Positions 1-6,329 of a stretch of 9,793 nucleotides of DNA are shown one piece after another. Origin of the DNA: Candidatus Freyrarchaeum guaymasense (GTDB taxonomy: Archaea > Asgardarchaeota > Jordarchaeia > Jordarchaeales > Freyrarchaeaceae); the NCBI GenBank assembly GCA_030587405.1, contig JAUQZD010000035.1:1-9793 (forward strand). Reading direction: 5' to 3'. The first letter of the stretch is position 1; each line of letters begins with the position of its first letter. Below the pieces are notes generated by a model that was not told the DNA's origin, did not search any database, and saw nothing but the letters and a program-made list of their open reading frames with translations. A program made the translations under genes and the position numbers.

Positions 1-913
1 CAAAAGGACTGGAAGTACTCCAGGTACTACGTCGACTCAGCCATAGGACTGGTTAAGGGGTGGACTAGGCTCCACAACAGGGGAGGGCGAAATCCAAACC
101 CAAAGTAGCGGGGAAGACGGTCTACGTAAAATCAACGCTGTTCACGTTCAGGGATGGAAAACTAAAAATCAGCATCGAACCGGGTAAACGATACCTGGAA
201 GTAAACCTAGCAAGGTATGACTACCTGCCAAGGGACTTCGACGCCATCGGCGGACTACCGAAGGAGAACGGGCTCATAGTCAACTTCAAGAAAAAGTGGA
301 AAGCGGAAGCGTCAATCCCAGAGATTGAGCTTCGTTCGACGCAAACCCAACCAAGTGGCCGCCCTGACCGACGGGGGAGTGGTCAGGTACGGCCTCAGGC
401 AGCCATACCACGTCCACAGGGCCTACGAGGAGAAGAGGAGAAGAATACAAAAGCTATCCAGGCGTAAGCCCAGGGCGGCTGGGAGGCTGATGCGGAAGTA
501 CTCCAGGAGGGAAAAGGATAGGCCGGGAATTTCATGCATAAGCTGACGGCTAGGATAGCCGGGGAGCTGGAGGGGTTGCGTAGCGGCGCGCTACTCGAGG
601 GCCTGGAGGGTGTTAAGGGCAGGGTTCTCCGGGGGCAAAGGAATCAGCCGCAGGCTTTCAGAGTGGAACGCAAGAACATTCCAGCTCGTGCTAGGGTACA
701 AGCTGGGGGGGCTGGGCTCCCGGCCGGGCACGTTAACCCATCCTATTCCTCCAGGACATGCCCCATCTGTCATACCATGGCAGCCCATCGGGGCAGATTG
801 ATGAGGTGCAAGTGTGGGTGTGGGTCGTTCTTGATAGGGATGTTGCTGCTGTCCTGAACCTTCGGGTGTGGGCTCCGGTACCCCGAATGCCACATCAGGG
901 CTTAGCCCGATGA
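1..913 (+). pseudogene. tnpB: Decayed IS200/IS605-type TnpB transposase (5' end outside window)
   Basis: This is the relic of an RNA-guided TnpB nuclease/transposase, read only by hopping between frames. Frame 1 carries 1 to about 90 and then hits a stop at 106. Frame 3 continues from about 90 to 320, including a YLPRDFDAIGGL segment typical of archaeal TnpB. A short frame-2 piece at 335 restores the RuvC-I motif FDAN. Frame 1 (325-528) gives YHVHRAYEEKRRR. Frame 3 (from about 528) gives NFMHKLTARIA. Frame 1 (about 640-710) gives RTFQLVLGYK. Frame 3 (710-820) gives VNPSYSSRTCPIC, the zinc-ribbon knuckle. Frame 2 (to the stop at 911) gives LDRDVAAVLNL, the RuvC-III aspartate. At least six frameshifts make it nonfunctional. 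No tnpA or element end is identifiable. A small hairpin, GGGC-TTA-GCCC at 898-908, lies at the 3' end, where related elements encode guide RNA. That last link is inference. Confidence 0.9.
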
Positions 914-1203
914 CGGGAAACGCCTAACAAACCAAAACCACATTACCCATAAAAACCTATCAAGCGTGAACCCCCACAGCTAAAGCATACAAACTTAAAG
1001 GTTTAACGAATACGTCTCCGACGGACACCATCCGCCCTTACAGCATCACCCACAGCCACCTAAGCCATTAACTTCTGTAGAAAACCCTACCCTGCTTTCC
1101 CCACGTCCAGAATGCTCCAGCAACCTGTAACCATCCCTCCGGCCAGCATCCACACCCAGCACCCCTTAGAAGCAAAATCCTCCTCCACTTAAAGAAACAT
1201 TAA

Positions 1204-1221
1204 TTTTGCTAACCAGCAAAA
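1204..1221. repeat. Perfect inverted repeat, possible operator or hairpin
   Basis: TTTTGCT and AGCAAAA form perfect 7-base arms around a 4-base AACC spacer. The repeat ends about 25 bases before the TATA box of the gene at 1278, which is where an archaeal activator or repressor dimer could bind. It could equally be a transcript hairpin or chance in AT-rich DNA. Confidence 0.5.
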
Positions 1222-1245
1222 CAAGAAGAGAAGGAATCGTTCACC

Positions 1246-1253
1246 TTAAATAA
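1246..1253 (+). promoter_or_regulatory. TATA box for the gene at 1278 (leaderless)
   Basis: TTAAATAA is centred about 28 bases before the GTG at 1278. Archaeal transcription usually starts 25-27 bases after the box centre, so the transcript would begin at or within a few bases of the start codon. No ribosome binding site precedes the GTG, which fits a leaderless mRNA. Confidence 0.65.
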
Positions 1254-1277
1254 GTTCGCTCCTATTATTCTCTTAGG

Positions 1278-2120
1278 GTGGCCGCGTTGACCCTTAAGGA
1301 CGAGTTCTTGGACCTGCTGGAGAAGGATAGGGAGTTCAGGTACGCAGTCCTGGGCTACCTAGGACTAGACGAAATAATAAAAAGAATGGACACACACCAG
1401 CAAACAATACAAAAAATACTGGAAAGACTGGAAAAAGCAGAAGAAGAAAGAGCACAAATAAGAAGAGAACAAACAAAAATCTGGGAGGAGGTCAGGGGGC
1501 TCAGAGAAGAGCAAGTCAAGCTCAGGGAGGAGCAGACGAGGATCTGGGAGGAGGTCAGGGGGCTCAGGGAGGACTTTAACAAGATGCGTGAGGAGCAGGT
1601 GAGGTTCAGGGAGGAGCAGACGAGGATCTGGGAGGAGATCAGCGAGCTCAAGGAGGAGCAGGTTAGGCTCAGGGAGGACTTTAACAAGATGCTCGCTAGA
1701 ATTGAGGCTTTGGAGAGAGGGCATGAAAGGCTTGAGGGGCGTATGCTTGTCGGCTTCGACTCCCTCAGGAAGTTTGCGGGTGTGACCTTCGAGGAGTTTG
1801 TAAGAGCGATGCTGAGCGGATCCTTGGTGAGAATGGGGGTCTTGCCGGATGGAGCCCGACTTGAGAGGGTTGTGCTTGATGGGGAAGAGGTGAACCTGTT
1901 CTATGAGGACCCGTTAATTGTTGGGGAGGTAACGGCGCACGCTGAGAGCAGCGACGAGGTCGACAAGCTCCTCAGAAAAGCCGGGGTCGCAAAGGAAAAG
2001 TACGGGAGAGAGCCCATGCTCTTCCTAGTAGTTCTAACGGCTCCCAGGGAAGTGGCTAGGGAGATAAGGAAACTCTCCGAAAAATACAACATAGACTTAA
2101 TGATAGGGCGTGAAATCTAA
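1278..2120 (+). CDS. Heptad-repeat coiled-coil protein with nuclease-like C-terminal domain (DUF3782-like)
   Basis: The protein has 280 residues and a GTG start supported by the TATA box placed for a leaderless transcript. Residues 1-30 form a short helical head. Residues 31-158 are an almost unbroken coiled coil, and residues 62-138 are exactly eleven 7-residue repeats of the REEQTRI, WEEVRGL, REEQVRL and REDFNKM types. Residues 165-280 resemble the PD-(D/E)XK-like domain of archaeal DUF3782 proteins: FEEF at 171-174, EEVN at 203-206, then GEVT at 216-219. Catalytic versions of that fold usually have E-x-D and E-x-K at the last two places. Here asparagine 206 and threonine 219 replace the aspartate and lysine, so cleavage activity is doubtful. 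The function is unknown; these proteins are often multicopy in hyperthermophilic archaea. No neighbour is co-transcribed. Family assignment is from memory of the pattern. Confidence 0.85.
   Translation: MAALTLKDEFLDLLEKDREFRYAVLGYLGLDEIIKRMDTHQQTIQKILERLEKAEEERAQIRREQTKIWEEVRGLREEQVKLREEQTRIWEEVRGLREDFNKMREEQVRFREEQTRIWEEISELKEEQVRLREDFNKMLARIEALERGHERLEGRMLVGFDSLRKFAGVTFEEFVRAMLSGSLVRMGVLPDGARLERVVLDGEEVNLFYEDPLIVGEVTAHAESSDEVDKLLRKAGVAKEKYGREPMLFLVVLTAPREVAREIRKLSEKYNIDLMIGREI
1461..1691 (+). repeat. In-frame heptad (21-base) repeats in coiled-coil gene
   Basis: Eleven consecutive 7-residue units are encoded here. A higher-order DNA repeat is visible: the same 24 bases beginning CTGGGAGGAGGTCAGG occur at 1481 and at 1544, exactly 63 bases (three heptads) apart. 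A diverged copy starts at 1628, 84 bases (four heptads) further on. This indicates expansion by duplication in whole-heptad steps. Confidence 0.85.
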
Positions 2121-2180
2121 GATAAAGCCCGGAATGCTCCGAAATACCGCCATGTGATGCAAAGAGGGTTGAGGGAGAAA

Positions 2181-2195
2181 GGCACGTAACGTGCC
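2181..2195. repeat. Inverted repeat GGCACGT-A-ACGTGCC
   Basis: Two perfect 7-base arms flank a single central A. With a one-base spacer this suits a dimeric DNA-binding site better than an RNA hairpin. It lies 61 bases after the stop of the coiled-coil gene. Confidence 0.45.
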
Positions 2196-2313
2196 CCCAG
2201 TAAGCTGTAGGGTTCACCCGACCCAGCTGGCATCTCCCTCCCCAAGAAACATCCCTTTAGGGAGACGATAGTTGCAGAAGGAGAAATTAAAGGGAGGAAG
2301 CAGTAGGGGTTCA

Positions 2314-2336
2314 GCGGACGTGGCTTTGACGTCCGC
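2314..2336. repeat. Hairpin: GCGGACGT, 7-base loop, ACGTCCGC
   Basis: Perfect GC-rich 8-base arms enclose the loop GGCTTTG. No T-run follows on either strand, so a classical terminator is unlikely. The stem could belong to a structured transcript or mark a recombination scar. Confidence 0.5.
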
Positions 2337-2464
2337 CTTGGGCGTATCAACCTCGTTCCTCCTCGGCTTCACCGGTGAATGTCACTGGTTTCGCCTCCTT
2401 TTTAGGAAGCCCTCTTGAGAAAGGAAACTTGCGTCTTTAGCTGTGTCTGCCTCCCCCCAAGGCT

Positions 2465-2750
2465 GTGAGGCCTCAATACCTCAGCCACCAGCCCCCTGTC
2501 ATCCCTGTACATGGGCGACGACGAGTATATGCCATAGTTGGAATACGACGTCCATTCTCGGGGGGCTGAGCGACGGCATCTCCCGGCGCAGCACCTGAAA
2601 ACCCTTCACCGAGTCCAGCACGCCGTCCAAGCTCCTCTCATTCCCAGTGCGAAGGTTGTCAACGATGAATGCTTCGAAGCCGCGCTTAACGAGCTCAAAC
2701 ACTATGTTAGAGCCGATGAAGCCGGCGCCGCCAGTGACCAAGACTTTCAT
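2465..2750 (-). pseudogene. Truncated, frameshifted sugar-nucleotide epimerase (GalE-like SDR)
   Basis: This is the N-terminal third of an NAD-dependent extended SDR epimerase. The ATG at 2748-2750 opens MKVLVTGGAGFIGSN, the Rossmann dinucleotide-binding loop, then VDNLRTGN. A GGAGG ribosome site lies about 7 bases before the ATG. The reading frame breaks near 2535: the frame then in use ends at a stop near 2499, while the -1/+2 frame continues the homology as YGIYSSSPMYRDD and LVAEVLRP down to about 2465. The catalytic Tyr-x-x-x-Lys region and the C-terminal domain are missing altogether, so the product cannot be an active epimerase. The gene heads toward the coiled-coil gene and lies downstream of the FkbM methyltransferase in the same direction, suggesting it once belonged to the glycan locus. 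The 5' extension upstream of ATG 2750 is probably not translated. Confidence 0.85.
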
Positions 2751-2793
2751 GCCGCGTCCTCCGCCAATGCAATACAAAGCCGACACTGTTAGC

Positions 2794-2802
2794 ATTTAAA
2801 AG
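2794..2802 (-). promoter_or_regulatory. TATA box of the broken epimerase gene
   Basis: On the - strand, CTTTTAAAT is centred about 48 bases upstream of ATG 2750. It predicts a start near 2772 and a 22-base leader that contains the GGAGG ribosome site. The promoter therefore appears to have outlived its gene. Confidence 0.55.
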
Positions 2803-2930
2803 TTTACCAGCAGCGTAGATCGGCTTCAAAGGGTGGTTAACGCTTAAGCTTCCTTACACCGTGATGTGGGGAGGACTCGTTCAGCCCCGCTGCAATGGGA
2901 AAACACGCAGCTAGGTTGATGGGCGGGTGA

Positions 2931-3755
2931 TCAGTTGGAGGGGGCTGCGTAAACGTAGTCTTCCAAGATGGCTACTTTGAAGTTTAAGCGTTTAAGAATG
3001 TTTGCCACTTCAGCCGTCTCCCCCGTGTAGTGGTATGTGGCTATGGCCAGGGCTGGCCTATGCTCTATTATAGTCTTCATAGCCCCCTTAAGGATCAGGG
3101 CTTCGGCTCCCTCAGCGTCTATCTTTATGAAGTCGACTTTTCCAACGTTTAGCTCCCTTAGCAGCTCGTCCAGCGTCGTTACAGGAACCGGGACGAAGTC
3201 GCCGGTGGGCTGCGCGACGATCGAGTGGCCTATGTAGTCGTCGCTCTTGAAGAGGCGGGCTACACCCCTCCTGTCCGCCAGCGCCACCCTGAGAGGGGTC
3301 ACGTTCCCCAGCGAGTTAAGGGAGATATTAGTCAGGAGCATGCGATAGTTTTCGGGTTCAGGCTCCACGGACACGACCAAGCCGCTGGCCCCAACCGTCC
3401 TCGAAGCCTTCACCGTGAAGCACCCTATGTGGGCGCCCACGTCCACGACCACGTCGCCCCTCTTCAACTCGTAGAAAGCCTCGTAAACCTCGTCGAAGAA
3501 TATTTCCTTGAGAACCATGATGTCGCCGCTGAAGGGCCTCACAAGGAACACCCCCTCCTGGAGGGAGACGATAAGCTTAAGCCTACCCAGCGAAAACTTC
3601 TGCATAAAGCGGACGACGCTACTGGAGAACAGCCTCACCTTCTCCTTTCCTCCCCCCATCACAGCGGCAAGCACCCCCACCAAGATCAAGAAGGGGGAAA
3701 TCACCATGAGCGACACCAGGAAGCTGACACCGACCTTCACCGAGAAAAACCTCAA
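2931..3755 (-). CDS. FkbM-family SAM-dependent methyltransferase with N-terminal membrane segment
   Basis: The 274-residue protein is predicted to transfer a methyl group from S-adenosylmethionine, probably to a sugar hydroxyl of a surface glycan. The SAM-binding motif I is DVGAHIGCFT (105-114), followed by the EPEPENY acidic loop (131-137) and the FkbM hallmark VDFIKIDAEGAE (207-218). Residues 12-34 form one hydrophobic segment, which would anchor the enzyme to the membrane; many FkbM proteins lack this. The start chosen is TTG at 3753-3755, because GGAGGTG lies 6 bases upstream; an internal ATG at residue 17 would cut the membrane segment. The gene stands alone, with about 700 noncoding bases before it and no convincing TATA box close by. 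The nearby rhamnose genes suggest an O-methylated deoxysugar as product, but the substrate is inference. Confidence 0.9.
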   Translation of the reverse strand: MRFFSVKVGVSFLVSLMVISPFLILVGVLAAVMGGGKEKVRLFSSSVVRFMQKFSLGRLKLIVSLQEGVFLVRPFSGDIMVLKEIFFDEVYEAFYELKRGDVVVDVGAHIGCFTVKASRTVGASGLVVSVEPEPENYRMLLTNISLNSLGNVTPLRVALADRRGVARLFKSDDYIGHSIVAQPTGDFVPVPVTTLDELLRELNVGKVDFIKIDAEGAEALILKGAMKTIIEHRPALAIATYHYTGETAEVANILKRLNFKVAILEDYVYAAPSN

Positions 3756-4452
3756 ACCCCCACCTCCCCAGAAAAAAGGAGAAACCTAGAGCTAACAGGT
3801 AAGTGAGAGAAGCTGGGAACGGTATGGAAGCCAAGGGATGCAGAGATAGGAGCACTGTAACACCAGCAGGCGACGAATGCCCGCAAGAGGGGAAGGCCAT
3901 AAACGAATAAAAAGGTTTCGGTTCTAGGCGGCGTGAAGCGTCCTCCTGAGAGCATAAGGGAACATAAGGTCATCACGCGGGTTTAAAGGAGAGACAGCCG
4001 TGTTGGCGACGTTAACGCGTTGCCAGCGGCTTAAACGGTTTAGAGGCGGCAGGTGAAAGCACTCTTTCAACCATCACGGCAAAGAGGATAAAGGGGAAAC
4101 GTAAGGAGCCCCCCAGCAACAGTAGGGGAAAGTATGCTAACGATGAATCGGTGGAGGAAAGTTAAAAATCGAGAGGCAACGCAGACTGGAGGGCTCCCAA
4201 CCAAGGAAGACGTGGTGAGCGTAAACTAGCTTCACGCCAGCACCATGGAAACACCAACCGCCTTAAACGTTCTCAAAGCCTGGAGAGTAGAGAGGAAGGT
4301 GGGAGGGCGGCCGCCATCATAGCCCTTAGCGGAGACGATTTTTCGATTGCTTAGATGTTAATCGTGCCGGTTTACCTGTGTTAAAGCTCATCCTTTAAAC
4401 GGTTTTAGCCGCCGTGGAGGCGGAAGGCTGGCGGAGGCGGCGGCTGGTGGCG
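3756..4452. other. Long noncoding stretch between methyltransferase and rml operon
   Basis: No frame on either strand shows a recognisable protein, and the open frames are short. The + strand is purine-rich between 4060 and 4310. Visible structure includes the palindrome GGCGGCCGCC at 4306-4315, the repeated TTAAACGGTTT, and a GC-rich G/C-triplet tract at 4408-4450. That tract holds a CCGCC-GTGGA-GGCGG hairpin at 4409-4423, just downstream of the rmlD stop on the - strand. No T-run follows it, so I do not call a terminator. The stretch may hide a decayed gene or an untranslated RNA. Confidence 0.5.
4031..4405. repeat. Two copies of TTAAACGGTTT, 364 bases apart
   Basis: The 11-mer occurs at 4031-4041 and 4395-4405 in the same orientation. 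Its core AAAC-G-GTTT is symmetric about the central base, like a small protein-binding site. Chance occurrence is possible. Confidence 0.35.
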
Positions 4453-5301
4453 TTAAGTAAGATGTCCCTTCTCTTTCAGGTATTCCTTTAACGCGTCTCT
4501 CCACCCTCTAAGCTTAACCCCTTTTACGCTTGTCAGAGCTGAGAACCGGGGCCTCCTAGCCCTTGACGCGAAGTCGCTGCTACTTATCGGCTTTACGCTG
4601 GCCGACACGCCCAGAATTTCGAATATAGCCTTCGTGAACTCGAACCAGGAGCAGTAGCCGTCGTTCGTGGCGTGGTAGACGCCGTACTCCGCACCCGACT
4701 CCAGCAGGCTCCTTATGGCTGAGGCGGCGTCCCTCGTGTAGGTTGGGCTCATGACCACGTCGTCAACCACCCTTAACTCCTCACCCCTCCTAGCCTTCCC
4801 TATCACCATCTCAACGAAGTTGCCCCCCTTACCGCTGGCCCCCGCCACTCCGAAGAGGCTTGCCAGCCGGACAACGTAGCTGTGCTCACAGTAGTTCCTC
4901 GTGAACAGCTCGCCGGCGAGCTTGCTCACCCCGTAAGCGTTGATCGGGTTAGGCACGTCCTCCTCGTCGTACGGAGCCCCCTTACAGCCGTCGAAAACGT
5001 AGTCGGTGCTGATGTAGACGCAGACCGCCCCGATCCTGCTGCACACCTCGGCCACGTTCTTCGCACCCACGGCGTTAACCAGAAAAGCCCTCTCAGGGTA
5101 TAACTCGCAGTCCTCTGTTCGGTGAAAAGCGGCAGTATTTACGACAGCGTCAGGTTCATGTTCCTCAAGCACCCTACAGCTATCCGGGTTCTCAACCTCT
5201 ATGTCCCTGTGCGTTAAAGCAATAACTTCGTGTCCACCCCTGAAAGCCTTGACGAGGTCGGTTCCAAGCTGCCCCGTTGAACCTATAACGGCGACTTTCA
5301 A
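4453..5301 (-). CDS. rmlD: dTDP-4-dehydrorhamnose reductase (RmlD)
   Basis: The 282-residue SDR enzyme catalyses the last step of dTDP-L-rhamnose synthesis, NAD(P)H-dependent reduction of dTDP-4-dehydro-L-rhamnose in the cytoplasm. The family pattern is complete: GSTGQLG (7-13) for the cofactor, VVNTAAFHRTEDCE (53-66), STDYVFDG (98-105) and the catalytic YGVSK (123-127). The length is normal. The start is TTG at 5299-5301, overlapping the TGA stop of the preceding SDR gene by four bases (TTGA). A GGGGTG sequence lies just upstream, so translation is probably coupled. It is the last gene of the five-gene - strand operon. Codon use is ordinary here, with many C-ending codons, unlike the first two genes of the operon. 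Confidence 0.93.
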   Translation of the reverse strand: MKVAVIGSTGQLGTDLVKAFRGGHEVIALTHRDIEVENPDSCRVLEEHEPDAVVNTAAFHRTEDCELYPERAFLVNAVGAKNVAEVCSRIGAVCVYISTDYVFDGCKGAPYDEEDVPNPINAYGVSKLAGELFTRNYCEHSYVVRLASLFGVAGASGKGGNFVEMVIGKARRGEELRVVDDVVMSPTYTRDAASAIRSLLESGAEYGVYHATNDGYCSWFEFTKAIFEILGVSASVKPISSSDFASRARRPRFSALTSVKGVKLRGWRDALKEYLKEKGHLT

Positions 5302-6320
5302 AGCAGCACCCCATCCAGCTCGATCTCCTTCAGGAACTCGCGCATCTCCAAAAGATGCTTATACCACTTAACCGTTATCGTCCGCGGGTCATCAGGGTCA
5401 AGGCGCCCGTCTTTTAAGGCGTCATACACCTCCCTCGCCCCCCTCCTAACATCGTACTCCGGCTTAAACCCCAGCGTGCCAGCAATCTTGTCAAAGCAAA
5501 CCCGGTAGCTCCTATGGTCCGGGAACCCATACCACTCGTACTCGAAGGGCAAACCTATGGCGTCGGCAACGGTCTCAGCCAGCCTGAAAATCTGGTAGTT
5601 CTGCTCGTTCGACCCCACGTTGAAGACCTGCCCGTCAACGAGCTCCCTCTCAGCCTCAAGAACCTTTACGAAAGCCCTGCTAGTGTCCCTGACGTGGACG
5701 AAAGGCCTCCACTGGGTTCCATCCCTCAAAATGGGGACACGCCCGTTCTTGAAGAAGCCACGAACCATGCCGTTAACCGCAAGGTCAAACCTCATCCTGT
5801 AAGAGAAGCCGTAAACGGTAGCCTGCCTCAAAACGGTAACCGTGAACCTCCCGTCGGAGAGGGGGAGAACCTCCCTCTCAGCCAGCACGTTAGCCCTAGC
5901 ATAGGTCGTCAGGGGGTTAACTTCCGAGTCCTCCCTCAGCAGTCCATCCTGGAAGCCGTAGACGCTACACGAGCTAGCCAAAACATACCTCTCAACCCCG
6001 TGCTTCCTGGCGAGGCGGGCAACCCTCACCCTCCCCCTATAGTTTATCTCCATCGTCTTCCCAGGGTCAAGCTCCCCAGTGGGATCGTTGGAAAGGGCCG
6101 CAAGGTCGAAGACGGCGTCAACCCCATCCATAACAGACCCGTCGACGAACCTCACGTCGCCCTTAACCACCTCGAAGTTAACGTCGTCCTCAACGTCCCT
6201 AACCGGGTCAAACCCGAAGAAAAACCTGTCAAGGCACCTGACCCTGTAACCCCGCTCCAGCAGGATCCTCACCAGAACGGAGCCAATGTACCCCGCACCC
6301 CCGGTCACGAGAACCCTCAC
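5298..6320 (-). CDS. Extended-SDR NAD-dependent epimerase/dehydratase with catalytic Lys replaced by Asn
   Basis: The 340-residue protein has the Rossmann loop TGGAGYIGS (6-14), SSCSVYG (116-122), NPLTTYARANVLAE around the active site, and the C-terminal sugar-binding elements WRPFVHVRD and FNVGSNEQNYQ. It sits where rmlB (dTDP-glucose 4,6-dehydratase) would be expected, but it lacks the Thr-Asp-Glu triad that dehydratases carry before VYG, so it is not a standard RmlB. The catalytic Tyr is present (140, TAT at 5901-5903), but the Lys four residues later is Asn 144 (AAC, complement of 5889-5891). The start chosen is GTG at 6318-6320, preceded by GGTGG at a 5-base distance. A GTG at 6327-6329 directly after the rmlC stop is the alternative. 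Substrate unknown; a nucleotide-sugar epimerase or modified dehydratase is likely. Confidence 0.85.
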   Translation of the reverse strand: MRVLVTGGAGYIGSVLVRILLERGYRVRCLDRFFFGFDPVRDVEDDVNFEVVKGDVRFVDGSVMDGVDAVFDLAALSNDPTGELDPGKTMEINYRGRVRVARLARKHGVERYVLASSCSVYGFQDGLLREDSEVNPLTTYARANVLAEREVLPLSDGRFTVTVLRQATVYGFSYRMRFDLAVNGMVRGFFKNGRVPILRDGTQWRPFVHVRDTSRAFVKVLEAERELVDGQVFNVGSNEQNYQIFRLAETVADAIGLPFEYEWYGFPDHRSYRVCFDKIAGTLGFKPEYDVRRGAREVYDALKDGRLDPDDPRTITVKWYKHLLEMREFLKEIELDGVLL

Positions 6321-6329
6321 AGCATCCAC

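Larger units (their letters stand above)
914..1277. other. Noncoding stretch between tnpB relic and coiled-coil gene
   Basis: I find no gene here in either direction. The + strand is rich in A and C and poor in G up to about 1200. The part next to the tnpB relic may include the old right end of the element, but no target-site duplication or terminal hairpin could be defined. The last 75 bases hold the inverted repeat and TATA box listed separately. Confidence 0.6.
2121..2464. other. Noncoding stretch with clustered inverted repeats
   Basis: I recognise no gene here. Three short perfect inverted repeats stand out: 2181-2195, 2314-2336 and 2368-2379. The right-hand part is where the rest of the broken epimerase gene would have been, but no recognisable coding remains. 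Confidence 0.55.

Noticed and set aside
898..913. C/D-box small RNA suggested by GATGA near the tnpB end
   Set aside because: The full RTGATGA box and a matching CTGA box at the right distance are absent.
1355..1724. Leucine/serine-rich frames on the - strand opposite the coiled coil
   Set aside because: They are mirror images of the heptad repeat, and the repetitive composition explains their openness.
3225..3806. Open frame of 193 codons on the + strand opposite the methyltransferase
   Set aside because: The - strand frame has a complete FkbM domain. This one is histidine-rich shadow with no motif.
4031..4405. TTAAACGGTTT copies as part of a CRISPR array or iteron set
   Set aside because: There are only two copies 364 bases apart, with no regular spacing and no cas or replication gene nearby.
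4408..4452. GC-rich hairpin tract as a terminator for the rml operon
   Set aside because: A CCGCC/GGCGG stem exists, but no T-run follows on the - strand, and archaeal termination relies mainly on T-tracts.
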